Positions 44,255 through 54,300 of a stretch of 64,000 bases of DNA are shown in pieces (the stretch's first letter is position 1; every line of letters begins with the position of its first letter). Location: positions 1-64,000 of the forward strand of contig JACNKX010000092.1 of assembly GCA_014381825.1 (NCBI GenBank), read 5' to 3'. The position numbers and the translations under genes were made by a program. The notes beneath the pieces were generated by a model. The model did not search any database. It was given only the letters and a program-made list of their open reading frames with translations, and was not told the origin of the DNA. The stretch is from Planctomycetota bacterium (GTDB taxonomy: Bacteria > Planctomycetota > Planctomycetia > Pirellulales > Pirellulaceae).

Positions 44255-45028
44255 TTAATCCCCGATATCGGTACGCTCGATCTGAAATATTTTGTCGAAG
44301 CGGCGACTGGAGAATTGTTCGTAGACTTGGGGTGAAACGTTGCTAAGGACGAGATCCTTGCTAGTCGCATTGGCTTGCTTGTTGACGGTCAACAGCATCG
44401 ATATGGCGGCGTTTGCCACGTATTCGACTTTGGAGAAATCAATTTGTAAATCGTTGCAGTCTGCTCGTCGCACTAGATTCAACAAGCGATTTTTTATCGC
44501 CTCCATGGTCACGAGGCTGACCATTTTCTTATCGTTGATTCGCACCGTATAGCTACCTGGTGCCGTAGTCAACTTCTCGATGGTGAGTGACCGTTTTGCC
44601 GTTACCGGGTCAGCCTTTTCCGCGTTGTCTCCCGGCGCTGAATAGCGACTGCGACTCAACGCAAAGGTCAGCGATCGCGTCAGCCATTTGGAGTTGACCT
44701 CACTCTTTACGAAATAGTCTGCCGCTCCTTGATGCAGCGCGAGTAACGACAACTCTTCGTCATCAACGCTCGTGTAGATGACGACCGGTAGTTTGGCCGC
44801 TGCGGCATGGAGGATATTAAAAGTGTCGATTCCCTGACTGTCGGGCAACGTGAGATCAAGCAAGACAACGTCGACTCCGCCTTGTGCAATCCGCTTGATT
44901 CCTGCGGACAAGGTCTCGACGGACTCATGCGCAAAGCTAACGATCGTAGCATCCGCCAACATCGAACGAGTCAGCTGAATGACGGTTGGGCTGTCTTCAA
45001 TCTGTAAAACGTGAACTGCTTCAAGCAT
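44255..45028 (-). CDS. Response regulator with receiver and STAS (anti-anti-sigma-like) domains
   Basis: A 257-residue protein. The receiver (1-120) is complete: acidic pair E11-D12, phospho-acceptor D58 ('VLLDLTLPD'), T86 and K108. A linker of 25 residues leads to a STAS domain (about 147-252) with 'YTVRINDKKMVSLVTMEA' and 'LQIDFSKVEYVANAAISMLL'. In RsbV/SpoIIAA-type antagonists the segment reads close to 'DSSG', with the second Ser phosphorylated. Here it is 'ANAA', so that site is missing. The partner protein downstream of it in pathway terms is probably the REC-HATPase encoded 36 bases upstream in the same operon. Confidence 0.85.
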   Translation of the reverse strand: MLEAVHVLQIEDSPTVIQLTRSMLADATIVSFAHESVETLSAGIKRIAQGGVDVVLLDLTLPDSQGIDTFNILHAAAAKLPVVIYTSVDDEELSLLALHQGAADYFVKSEVNSKWLTRSLTFALSRSRYSAPGDNAEKADPVTAKRSLTIEKLTTAPGSYTVRINDKKMVSLVTMEAIKNRLLNLVRRADCNDLQIDFSKVEYVANAAISMLLTVNKQANATSKDLVLSNVSPQVYEQFSSRRFDKIFQIERTDIGD

Positions 45029-45064
45029 GAAGGTATGAATTATGTAACAGTTTGCCTCGACTCG

Positions 45065-45877
45065 TCATTCCCCGTCGTCTGTACAACGTTTTATGAGTAC
45101 CACTTCCGTTCCGTTAGCGTTGACGCGAACATCGTCCAAATGCGATCGCATTAGCATAAAGCCTCGCTCGTCAGTTGTCTTCAACGCGTCGAGATCGTCG
45201 CCTGCTGGGACCGCGCCCGCATCGAACACCGATCCGTCGTCCGGTTGTGCCCGCAGCGTAAAGCGAGCCTTATGATGATCGATCCGAACGACAAAGTGAA
45301 TCGTCCGCTGGCGGTACAGTGCGTTCTGCAGCGCCTCTTTCAAGCCAACGCCTAAACGATAGGATTCGGTCGCGTCAAACAGCTGCATTCCCGAAACAAT
45401 CTGCTGCAGGTACTCGACCAGCGGATCGATCAACGTAACGTCATCATGCAAATCCAACTCGAACTGAACGACGTTGAAACATTCCAACAACATGCCGTGC
45501 GTCCGTTGAGCTTGTTTCAAAGACAGCACGTCATGCGCCGTCTTAAGCAGCCACTCGTTCAGCATTCGTTTTGGAACGTAGCTCGCCGCGCCTTGTGCCA
45601 AGGCGTTCATCGCAACAACCTCGGTGCCGCCCCCGGTCATGATAATCACGGGGACATCAGGATGATCGACGCGAATCGTTGTCACCAACTGGAGCCCATT
45701 GATATCTGGCATCATCAGGTCAGTTAGCACTAGGTCGACACCGCCCTCGCTCAATCGATCAAGCGCGGCGCGACCGGCATCAACGGTTTCGATCGCCAGC
45801 TGTGAATCCTCGGCGAGAATTCGTTTCGCGAGTTCGCGATCGAGTGCAGAATCATCAACGATCAAGACGGTGGTCAT
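45065..45877 (-). CDS. Response regulator with receiver and RsbW-like HATPase domains
   Basis: About 270 residues from ATG 45877; an upstream in-frame ATG at 45940 adds 21 residues of low-complexity sequence. The receiver begins 'TTVLIVDDSALDRELAKRIL', with phospho-acceptor Asp in 'LVLTDLMMPDING', then 'VIIMTGGG' and 'SYVPKR'. The C-terminal 120 residues resemble a short serine-kinase-type HATPase of the RsbW/SpoIIAB class: an N-box-like 'VGLKEALQNALYR', then 'VFDAGAVPAGDDLDAL' and 'ERGFMLMRSHLDDVRVNANGTEVVLIKR'. It is the first gene of a two-gene operon with the REC-STAS protein and converges on the hybrid kinase. Confidence 0.85.
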   Translation of the reverse strand: MTTVLIVDDSALDRELAKRILAEDSQLAIETVDAGRAALDRLSEGGVDLVLTDLMMPDINGLQLVTTIRVDHPDVPVIIMTGGGTEVVAMNALAQGAASYVPKRMLNEWLLKTAHDVLSLKQAQRTHGMLLECFNVVQFELDLHDDVTLIDPLVEYLQQIVSGMQLFDATESYRLGVGLKEALQNALYRQRTIHFVVRIDHHKARFTLRAQPDDGSVFDAGAVPAGDDLDALKTTDERGFMLMRSHLDDVRVNANGTEVVLIKRCTDDGE

Positions 45878-45940
45878 CACTTGTCCTTGGTTGCCTAACG
45901 TCCCGGTTGGGGCGCTGGCAGTTGCGTCGTTCACAGTCAC

Positions 45941-46370
45941 CTACACCGCGAGCTGGCCTTTGCACTTCGCACGTGAAGCGCCGCCAGCGAAACCAACTTG
46001 CGCTGGATCGCGGCATCGCTCGACACGTAGTAGTATCGCGGGATCCCGAGGATTAGATGAGCTATCTCCGACTTCGATCCGTTCCTAGCCTAATACGATG
46101 AAGGGTGAGGTCACAATTGTCAACGGATCGAAACCTGTGGTTCGCCGCAAATAGCCCAAATGTAACGGTTTGTACAACGTCGGACCGCCCACGACCGGCA
46201 CTGGTCAAAGCGTTTCCTTGCACAATTCCGGTTGCTGCTGATCGACTGGCCAACTTATCAACAAAGCCATATTGCCACTTGTCGCGGCGCTCGGCACGGG
46301 GCTCTTCTTACTTATAATGGCGAGGGCCCAAAAGACGTGATCAAACGCTCGAATCCATCCGGACTGACAA
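45941..46370. other. Divergent intergenic region
   Basis: No supported gene. It separates the minus-strand REC-HATPase gene from the plus-strand cytochrome-like gene and so should hold both promoters. A perfect TATAAT lies at 46313-46318, 53 bases before the ATG at 46371, but no good -35 box is seen at the usual distance. A short palindrome, cgggatcccg, occurs near 46045. Confidence 0.4.
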
Positions 46371-49300
46371 ATGACTCGACGATATCTCGATCTTGCAGCG
46401 TGTATGTTGACTCTCTGTGGACTGACGCTCACCGGCTCCGCCGTAGCTGCAGCGGATGACACACTCGATCCCGAGCATGCTCGTCAAATGACGGAAGGCC
46501 GAGAGCTGTTCAAACGCGAAATACGGACGCTGTTCGCCGGGCGTTGTTTGAAATGTCATGGTGGTAAGAAGGTGGAAGGCGAATTCAGTCTCGCAACGCG
46601 CGAAGCGCTTCTCCAAGGCGGAAGTAGTGGCAAGGTGATCGAGCCGCGAAAGTCATCGTCAAGCCTGCTGTTGCGGCTGATCTCGCACGAGGACGAACCG
46701 GTCATGCCCGCTGACGGCGCAAAGCTCGACCAGCGGCAAATCGATGCGATCGCCAAGTGGATTGATCTCGGTGCTCCCTACGACAAACCGCTTCGAGCGG
46801 CGGGCGAGGCCGATCCGCTCGCTTGGACGACTCGCACGATCGACGAATCGGCCCGCGACTTCTGGTCCTTTCAGCCACTGCAGAAACCCAAGCCACCGGA
46901 GGTCGAAGAAGAGTCCTGGGCGCAAACAGACATCGATCGCTTTGTTCTGGAAAAGTTGAACGAAGCAGGAGTTACTCCGAACGCGCCTGCTGCTCGCCGC
47001 ACGCTCATGCGGCGGGCGTACTTCGATCTGATCGGACTGCCGCCGTCACTTGAAGAAGTCGAAGCGTTTCTCCTAGACGAAGACCCGCGCGCCTACGAAA
47101 ATCTGATCGATCGATTGCTGGCCAGCAAGCATCACGGTGAACGCGTCGGCCGACATTGGCTCGACATCGCCCGGTTCGCCGAGAGTCACGGCTTCGAACA
47201 AGACTACGATCGGCCACACGCTTATCACTATCGCGACTTTGTGATCAAAGCGTTCAACGCCGACATGCCCTTCGACCAATTCGTTCGCTGGCAAATCGCC
47301 GGTGACGAGATCGCACCGGAAGATCCATTAGCGATGATGGCGACTGGATTTCTGGGTGCTGGCGTCTTTCCAACACAGCTGACCGAAAAGGAGTTCGAAT
47401 CGTCGCGATACGATGAACTCGATGACATGGTTTCGACGCTTGGAACCGCGATGCTGGGTGTCACAATCGGCTGTGCTCGATGCCATGATCACAAGTTCGA
47501 TCCAATCCCCGCTCGCGATTACTACCAGCTGATTTCGGCGTTTCGCACGACGATTCGTAGCAACGTCGAGATCAATCTCGATCCAGCCGGCACGGCCGAA
47601 GCGTTAGCAAAATGGGAAACTGACCTCGCTCCACTGCAACAGGCATTGGACAAGTTCGAGAAGGACGAATTGCCTGCTCGATTCGAACACTTCCTTGAAG
47701 TGGTCCGCGCACGGTCGGAAGAGGATGTTGAGACAGGGTCGAGCGTCGCGCCTTGGATAACCCTTGTACCTTCGAGTCTTCGTTCCGATGCGGGAACGAG
47801 CTTTGTCGCGCAGAGCGACGGTTCTTACCTCGCCAGCGGCACGAATGCCGATTTTGATGACTACACATTTGAGACCGAAACCAGCCTGCAAGGCATCACC
47901 GCTTTGCGACTCGAAGCACTCTCCGACGATTCAATGACGAAGCGAGGACCAGGGCGTGCCGTTAACGGTAACTTCGGGCTCAGTCGAATCACGATGGCGA
48001 TCCAGCCGCTTGAAGGCGCAAAGGAACTGACGGAGATCAAGTTGCTTGAACCCCAAGTGACTTTCCAGCAGAACGACGGCGGACTCTCGATCGCAAGTTC
48101 GCTCGATGACAGCCCAAAGTCCGGTTGGGCTGTCGATCCTAAGTTCGGGGAAGATCATGCTGCATCGTTCGGACTTGAGAAGCCGATCGGATTTGCGGAG
48201 GGAACGCGTCTGGCAATCAAGCTCGAGTTCAATGTCAACAACAAGCACAACATCGGACGATTGCGACTCGCGCTCAGCTCGGCAAGCGAGCGACCGGCAT
48301 TGGATGCCAAATCGATCGCGCAGCCAGAGGCCGAGTTGCAGATGCTTAAAATCCCTCCGGGTGTCGAACTCACCGAAGCGAGGCGCAAGTCGCTGATGGC
48401 CGTTTACCGGAAGACGGACGACGCATGGCGAGCCTTTAACGATCCACTTCAGACACATATCTCGACGAAACCGCAACCTAAGATGACCACGGTCATGGTC
48501 AGCAGCGAAGGCGTCAAGCCGATTCCGAATCATGGCGACGGCCGCGGCTTTCCGCACTTCTACAAAGACTCCTTCTTTCTAAATCGCGGTGATGTGAATC
48601 AGAAACAAGGTGTTGCGTCCGAAGGATTTCTGCAGGTGCTGATGCGAACGGATTCGAAGGAGACCGGTGCCGCGACTCCGCCGTGGAATCACTCGTCTCC
48701 GGAAGGCTCTAAGACGTCGCTCCGTCGCCGTGCGGTTGCCGACTGGATCACTGATACCGAACACGGCGCGGGCCATTTACTTGCACGAGTCATCGTGAAC
48801 CGACTGTGGCAACAACATCTAGGACGCGGCATCGTCGGAACCACGAACGATTTCGGGTTTCAAGGTGAACGTCCGACGCATCCCGAGTTGCTCGATTGGT
48901 TGGCGGGCGAGTTGATCAGGAACGAGTGGCGGATGAAGCCAATTCGCAAACTGATCATGACCAGCTCCGTCTACATGCAGGATTCGAACCATAGCGATCC
49001 CGTCTCGCAGGAGTCCAGGGTAAAGATCGATCCGAACAATCAATTGCTTTGGCGTTACTCTCCGCGAAGACTAGAAGCCGAGATCATCCGCGATTCCATC
49101 CTCGCCGTCAGCGGGCAACTCGATGAAACACAGTTCGGTCCCGGTACACTCGATGAAGCCATGCGTCGACGAAGCATCTACTTCATGATCAAACGCAGCA
49201 AGCTGATTCCGTTTTTGCAGGTCTTTGACACACCCGAACCACTCGCCAGCGTCGGCACACGCCCCAGCACGACGATCGCACCGCAAGCGTTAATCTTTAT

Positions 49301-49571
49301 GAACAACGTTCGCGTGCGCGAGTATGCAAATTCATTTGCTCAGCGAATTGCGGCGGTTGAAGACGAAGCAATCGACTCGTGCATACGGCAGGGTTACTTG
49401 GCTGCGGTCGCACGACAACCAACCGAGGACGAACTTGCCGCCTCGACATCGTTCGTCGAGCAACAGACGACATCGTACGAAAACGAGTCATTATCAAACC
49501 CACGCGTTCTCGCACTCACGGACCTCTGCCAAGTGCTGATGAGTCTCAGCGAGTTCGTATACATCGACTGA
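46371..49571 (+). CDS. Secreted planctomycete cytochrome-like protein (PSCyt1, DUF1549, DUF1553)
   Basis: A 1066-residue protein with a signal peptide ending near 'AVAA-AD' (residue 28). The N-terminal PSCyt1 module has the CLKCHG haem motif near residue 60 and 'PVMPADGAKLDQRQIDAIAKWID'-type ending. DUF1549 follows ('DRFVLEKLNEAGVTPN', 'RRAYFDLIGLPPS') with the second CxxCH in 'CARCHDHKFDPI'. A middle insert of about 300 residues is beta-rich and may be a carbohydrate-binding-like module. DUF1553 closes the protein ('ARVIVNRLWQQHLGRGIVGTTNDF', 'SPRRLEAEIIRDSILAVSG'). It is 64 bases ahead of a DUF1501 gene and larger than its paralogue at 16223. Confidence 0.92.
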   Translation: MTRRYLDLAACMLTLCGLTLTGSAVAAADDTLDPEHARQMTEGRELFKREIRTLFAGRCLKCHGGKKVEGEFSLATREALLQGGSSGKVIEPRKSSSSLLLRLISHEDEPVMPADGAKLDQRQIDAIAKWIDLGAPYDKPLRAAGEADPLAWTTRTIDESARDFWSFQPLQKPKPPEVEEESWAQTDIDRFVLEKLNEAGVTPNAPAARRTLMRRAYFDLIGLPPSLEEVEAFLLDEDPRAYENLIDRLLASKHHGERVGRHWLDIARFAESHGFEQDYDRPHAYHYRDFVIKAFNADMPFDQFVRWQIAGDEIAPEDPLAMMATGFLGAGVFPTQLTEKEFESSRYDELDDMVSTLGTAMLGVTIGCARCHDHKFDPIPARDYYQLISAFRTTIRSNVEINLDPAGTAEALAKWETDLAPLQQALDKFEKDELPARFEHFLEVVRARSEEDVETGSSVAPWITLVPSSLRSDAGTSFVAQSDGSYLASGTNADFDDYTFETETSLQGITALRLEALSDDSMTKRGPGRAVNGNFGLSRITMAIQPLEGAKELTEIKLLEPQVTFQQNDGGLSIASSLDDSPKSGWAVDPKFGEDHAASFGLEKPIGFAEGTRLAIKLEFNVNNKHNIGRLRLALSSASERPALDAKSIAQPEAELQMLKIPPGVELTEARRKSLMAVYRKTDDAWRAFNDPLQTHISTKPQPKMTTVMVSSEGVKPIPNHGDGRGFPHFYKDSFFLNRGDVNQKQGVASEGFLQVLMRTDSKETGAATPPWNHSSPEGSKTSLRRRAVADWITDTEHGAGHLLARVIVNRLWQQHLGRGIVGTTNDFGFQGERPTHPELLDWLAGELIRNEWRMKPIRKLIMTSSVYMQDSNHSDPVSQESRVKIDPNNQLLWRYSPRRLEAEIIRDSILAVSGQLDETQFGPGTLDEAMRRRSIYFMIKRSKLIPFLQVFDTPEPLASVGTRPSTTIAPQALIFMNNVRVREYANSFAQRIAAVEDEAIDSCIRQGYLAAVARQPTEDELAASTSFVEQQTTSYENESLSNPRVLALTDLCQVLMSLSEFVYID

Positions 49572-49635
49572 TATAATTTTTGCAATGGAATGCCTTCGAG
49601 TTTAGTGGCCAAATGATCAAGAGCAAGAGAACGCC

Positions 49636-51078
49636 ATGACTAAGCAAACTTACAATCGCCGACAGATGCTAGCGCGATCCGGGGCTGGTGCCGGGATGCT
49701 TGGCCTAGCGTCTTTGCTCGGCAGCGAGGGTATGTTGCGAGCGGCGAGCAATTCGAGCACGCTCGATCCGTTGGCTCCCAAGCAGCCGCACTTCGAGCCC
49801 AAAGCGAAAGCCGTCATCTGGCTCTTCATCAACGGCGGACCAAGTCACGTCGATACCTGGGACTACAAACCGGAACTCGAAAAGAGCGACGGCAAAGAGC
49901 TTGAAGGCTTCGACAAGTTCACTGGATTCTTCTCCGGTTCCGTCGGGCCGCTGATGAAGTCGCCATTCAAGTTCGAGCAGCATGGCGAATGCGGCAAGCA
50001 CGTGTCGGAGATCTTCCCGAAACTGTCTCAGCACGTCGACAAGATGGCTTTCGTCCACTCGGCCTACGCCAAGTCGAATAACCACAGCCCTGCGCTGTTC
50101 ATGGCCAACACCGGCTTCACGCAAATGGGTTTCCCCTGCGTCGGTTCATGGGCCACGTACGGACTGGGCAGCGAAAGTCGTGATCTGCCCGCGTTTGTCG
50201 TCATGTCGGACCCGAAGGGTCGTGGTTTGCCGAAAGGTTACTCAGCGAATTGGGGCGCTGGCTTCTTGCCGAGTGTGTATCAAGGCACATGGCTCAAGCC
50301 GAGTGGCGATCCGATCGAGAACTTGAATCGACCGAAGGAATTGAACGAGCCACGGCAGCGAGCTCAGCTCGATCTGTTAGCGCGTCTGAACCAAGGCCAC
50401 TTCGAGGAGAATCCCGCCGAAAAGGAGCTCGCCGCGCGGATTGAAAGCTTTGAACTTGCCTACCGAATGCAGTCCGCCGCGCCGGAAGCCTTAGATATCG
50501 ACAGCGAGCCGGAACATATTCAAACAGCCTATGGCGTTGATGATGATCGCTGCGCTCACTTTGCACGCCAGTGTCTAACGGCGCGGCGGATGGTCGAGCG
50601 AGGCGTACGCTTCGTGCAAATCTACTCAGGCGGCAACGAGAACCAACGTTCGTGGGACGGCCACAACGACATCTTGGGAAATCATTCGCAGTTCGCCGGC
50701 GAAACGGACAAACCCGTGGCTGCATTGCTTGGCGATTTGGCGCAGCGGGGCTTGTTGGATTCGACGCTCGTGGTGTGGGGCGGCGAGTTCGGTCGTTTGC
50801 CAGTCGCGCAGAAGTCGGCGAAGCCAGGTCGCGATCACAACCCACATGCGATGACGTATTGGTTCGCCGGAGGCGGCGCAAAAGGCGGAACCTCTTACGG
50901 TGCGACCGACGAGGTAGGACACAAGGCGGCCGACGATCGCGTCAACGTACACGATCTGCATGCCACAATACTGCATCTGCTCGGCATGCAGCACAAGCAA
51001 CTAACCTTCCGCCACAACGGCCGCGACTTCCGGCTCACGGATGTCGAAGGTGAAGTTATTCATGACATTGTTAGTTAG
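49636..51078 (+). CDS. Tat-exported DUF1501 protein
   Basis: A 480-residue protein with the Tat signal 'NRRQMLARSGAGAGMLGLASLLG'. DUF1501 core pieces are 'KAVIWLFINGGPSHVDTWDY', 'MAFVHSAYAKSNNHSPALFMANTG', 'LVVWGGEFGRLPVAQ', 'GRDHNPHAMTYWFAGGG' and 'LHATILHLLGMQHKQLT'. It belongs to the alkaline phosphatase superfamily by fold. It forms a two-gene unit with the preceding cytochrome-like gene, the commonest pairing in planctomycete genomes. It is of a different subtype from the DUF1501 protein at 18420, which is shorter and lacks the C-terminal 'HNGRDFRLTDVEGEV' motif. Confidence 0.92.
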   Translation: MTKQTYNRRQMLARSGAGAGMLGLASLLGSEGMLRAASNSSTLDPLAPKQPHFEPKAKAVIWLFINGGPSHVDTWDYKPELEKSDGKELEGFDKFTGFFSGSVGPLMKSPFKFEQHGECGKHVSEIFPKLSQHVDKMAFVHSAYAKSNNHSPALFMANTGFTQMGFPCVGSWATYGLGSESRDLPAFVVMSDPKGRGLPKGYSANWGAGFLPSVYQGTWLKPSGDPIENLNRPKELNEPRQRAQLDLLARLNQGHFEENPAEKELAARIESFELAYRMQSAAPEALDIDSEPEHIQTAYGVDDDRCAHFARQCLTARRMVERGVRFVQIYSGGNENQRSWDGHNDILGNHSQFAGETDKPVAALLGDLAQRGLLDSTLVVWGGEFGRLPVAQKSAKPGRDHNPHAMTYWFAGGGAKGGTSYGATDEVGHKAADDRVNVHDLHATILHLLGMQHKQLTFRHNGRDFRLTDVEGEVIHDIVS

Positions 51079-51145
51079 GCAATGGCTTTGTTGAGCATCC
51101 ATCTTCCCCGCCGTTGATGTTCTGTGAACTTTCAATTCACTAGCG

Positions 51146-51172
51146 TTGTGCGTTAACCGACTTAACGCACAA
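51146..51172. promoter_or_regulatory. 11-bp perfect inverted repeat upstream of the ATPase-S24 gene
   Basis: Ttgtgcgttaa (51146-51156) and ttaacgcacaa (51162-51172) are exact reverse complements separated by ccgac. It lies 68 bases after the DUF1501 stop and 169 before the ATPase-S24 start at 51341. It may be an operator or a terminator; no T-run follows, which favours a binding site. Confidence 0.45.
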
Positions 51173-51340
51173 GAGGACGATCTCGTCTCTCTGGTCCGAA
51201 GCAACCATCGAACTTCCGCTCAAGGCGGTTGTCAGGCCCCTCCATTCAGGGTAACGTCTTCTGTTGTTTGATGGCAGAATTGCTGCAAGCCGAATCTTCT
51301 CGCTGCAGCCAGAATGGAGTTGCGAAAAGGGGTTCAAAAG

Positions 51341-54300
51341 ATGTTCGCTCATCTCAACGCACGTACACGCGGCGTCGTCTGCGATCTAGTCTCAGGTGAG
51401 GCTGCAACGATCGGAGAACGGCAAATCGACGATTTTGACCCTGACGAATCGCTCGTGCTCTGGGCGATTGCGACGAATCTAATAACGTTAAGAGAATTGA
51501 ACGGAAGCACGCTCGCAACCGAACTCGTAGACAACTTTCAAAATACTGAACTGCCGGAGATTGAGAGGATATCGACGGATGACTCACTAACGCCGACCAC
51601 TCCACTTCCCTGGACGATCGGAGCAATTCGAGCTTGCTCCTTTCGAGGCCTCGCACCCGCCGGAATAACTTGGGAACACGACTTCAATTCCGAATCCTAT
51701 TTACTACACGGACCTAACGGTTGTGGAAAGTCATCGCTACTTGGCTCGATTTCGTGGTGCCTTACAGAAAAGATTTTCCGCGACGAGAGCGGCCCTTCCA
51801 GTCCATCGAATGTGGACACATTCACGGCTGGGGAAAAACCACGCAAGGCAACTGTCCGTTCGGACGCACTTACGTTGCTTGACGAGGGTGGCGAGAGTGT
51901 TCCCGCGACAACTGATTATTGGGTCGAACTTCAACTGAGTGCTGAGGACAGTTCTGGTGCGGCGCATGAACTGTGGATTCGGAGACATAGCTCAGAAGGC
52001 CTGAGTACTTCGCTCGATGGCGCGTCGTGGAAAGACATTACGAGTATCGCCGAAGCCGGAATTAGCGAACTGGACGCAGAGTTACATATCATCATGCCCG
52101 CTCGTGTAACACACTTGCGATTCGGCGAAAACCCAGATCTTGTCCGATTGTTCTCGCAGATCATCGGACTGGATGATCTCGAGGCAATTGCAGCGGTTGC
52201 CGAGTCCGCCAGTAGAACGCTGAATACCAATGCGACAAAAATCGAAAGAGACTCTCTTGCAACTGAAGCACGAAGTATCACTAACGCCATCCGAGAAATT
52301 GAGGATGCTGCAACCGATCACGTTGAATCGTTAATCGGTTACGAGTCAATTGCTGCTCCAGTACGAACTCTTGAAGGCGTGGCGAGTTTTGGCAACAACA
52401 TTAATAATGAACTTTCACGTTGGCGAGACCAACTATTGCAAGACCTAGGGCTAGCGGTGCCCCCCGAAGGCGACCCGAGATACGCGGAGCTTAAAGGCCA
52501 GATGGAAGATCTGTCAGGTCGAGTTCAAGCGGCTCTTGAGCAACTACAGACGCCGCTAGAAAAACAGTTTCCCACAAGCGTTGGCGCAGTTTTTCCTGAG
52601 CAAGCGACAATCGATGAGCGTGTTCAGCAGTTGGACGTATTCGAAGAACTCGTGAGGCGTCAGGTTCACGATCGACTCGAATGGGCAGTAGAAGAAGAAA
52701 GCGTGGCAAAGGCTAAATTGATGCTTGTCGCATCAAGACATTTCCAGGAGAAGGCTGACGAATGTCCAGTTTGCACGCAAGTCTTGAAACCCGTTCCTGC
52801 GATTCGTCGCCAGCTGGAACAGCTGAAACCACTGGCAGATCAACCGCACCTTGAGAAAGATATCAATGACTTCGAGCGAGAACTCATAACCCAGCTCAAT
52901 GAAATCGTTGCCGAACAGCAGCGAGGAGAGGCGAAAACCTCGTTGCCATCACGCCTCTTGGCAGACTGGACGGATGTAAAGAACAATCGGTTCGGCGGTT
53001 TGCTAGCGCCAATCGCTAGCCGACTAGACGAAGCGTTTGTGAGCCTTTCCCAAGACGTACCTGATCAAACACCTTCGGCTATGGAGCCACTTGCGGGAGA
53101 TTATGCCAAGCGTTTTCCGGATGCTTTCGGTGGTCTCAGCCAAGCACTGAAGGAGTCTCGGACGTACCTTCAACTTGCGACCGTTTTTCAACAGCAGTCG
53201 TCGAAAATTCGTCCGGCAATAAGTGAGTTGTTGTTATCGCCATGCGAGGCCTCGCATCCGTCACTTGTTGGAGTGTTAAAGCGAGGCTCGAATGCAAACC
53301 GGCAACTCCGATCGCTTGAGTCCGTACGGAAGAGTCTAAAGCAACTGTACTTGGCTCAGAAGAAGCACGATGAACTCGCGTCACAAATCCGACTTTATCG
53401 ACAAATTGCTGAGTCGAGTGCAGCGACCAAATCACTTGGTCAATTCGTGCGTACTGAGACAATGTGTGCAATTCAGCAAGTTGAGCCACAGATGAAGTAT
53501 TACTTCGAGAAGTTGTACAACAGCGAGATTCTGGTCTTCGATATGCTAACTCCTGGGCACGCAGCGAATCCAGAAGTCAAGAACCAAATCAATGTCTACT
53601 TGCTCAGCGGCGCAGAACGAATTCCCATGGGGCCATTTTCTAATGCAGGTCGGGCTCGCGCCCTAATACTCGCATTTGTATTTGCGATGCTCGATAGATC
53701 AGAAGGCACTCTTGGTGTCTTATTGTTCGATGATCCTGCTCTATCACTCGACGACGAACATAAAGCACGATTCATAGACAAACTTGTCCAACCCCGATTA
53801 GTGACGAAGCAAGTGATTGTTGCAACGCACTACGAAAACTTTTTTAAGGTCGCAGCTCCTGTCTTCGGCGACGGCCATTGCCTTAAACTTCCACCTCGAA
53901 GAACTGCCCAAGATAATGTGGCATTTGAACCAGGAGATCTACTAATGCGACTCGAAAAGGCACTGAGTCTTCCCACGTCTGCGTGGCGCGACCAAGGCGC
54001 GAATCTCCGGATATGGGCTGAAAGGGCACTTCGGACGATTAGCGGCTATTGCCCTGACCCGTTTTTCAAATTCAACAAGCTTCAAGAAACCATTGACTTA
54101 TATGGTCGGATCAAAGACCCGAGAATCGCGACGAATGAAAGGGATCGCATAGTCTCTGAATTGAACAGCGCTGTCGTAAGACGGGTGATTCACCGAGTTG
54201 CCCATGATGAGGATCCCGTTGAGTCGGATGTTCGAGACGCGTTGACAGTCCTCAAGAATTGTCAAAAAGATAATGTTACTCACGAAATCGAACGATTGAG

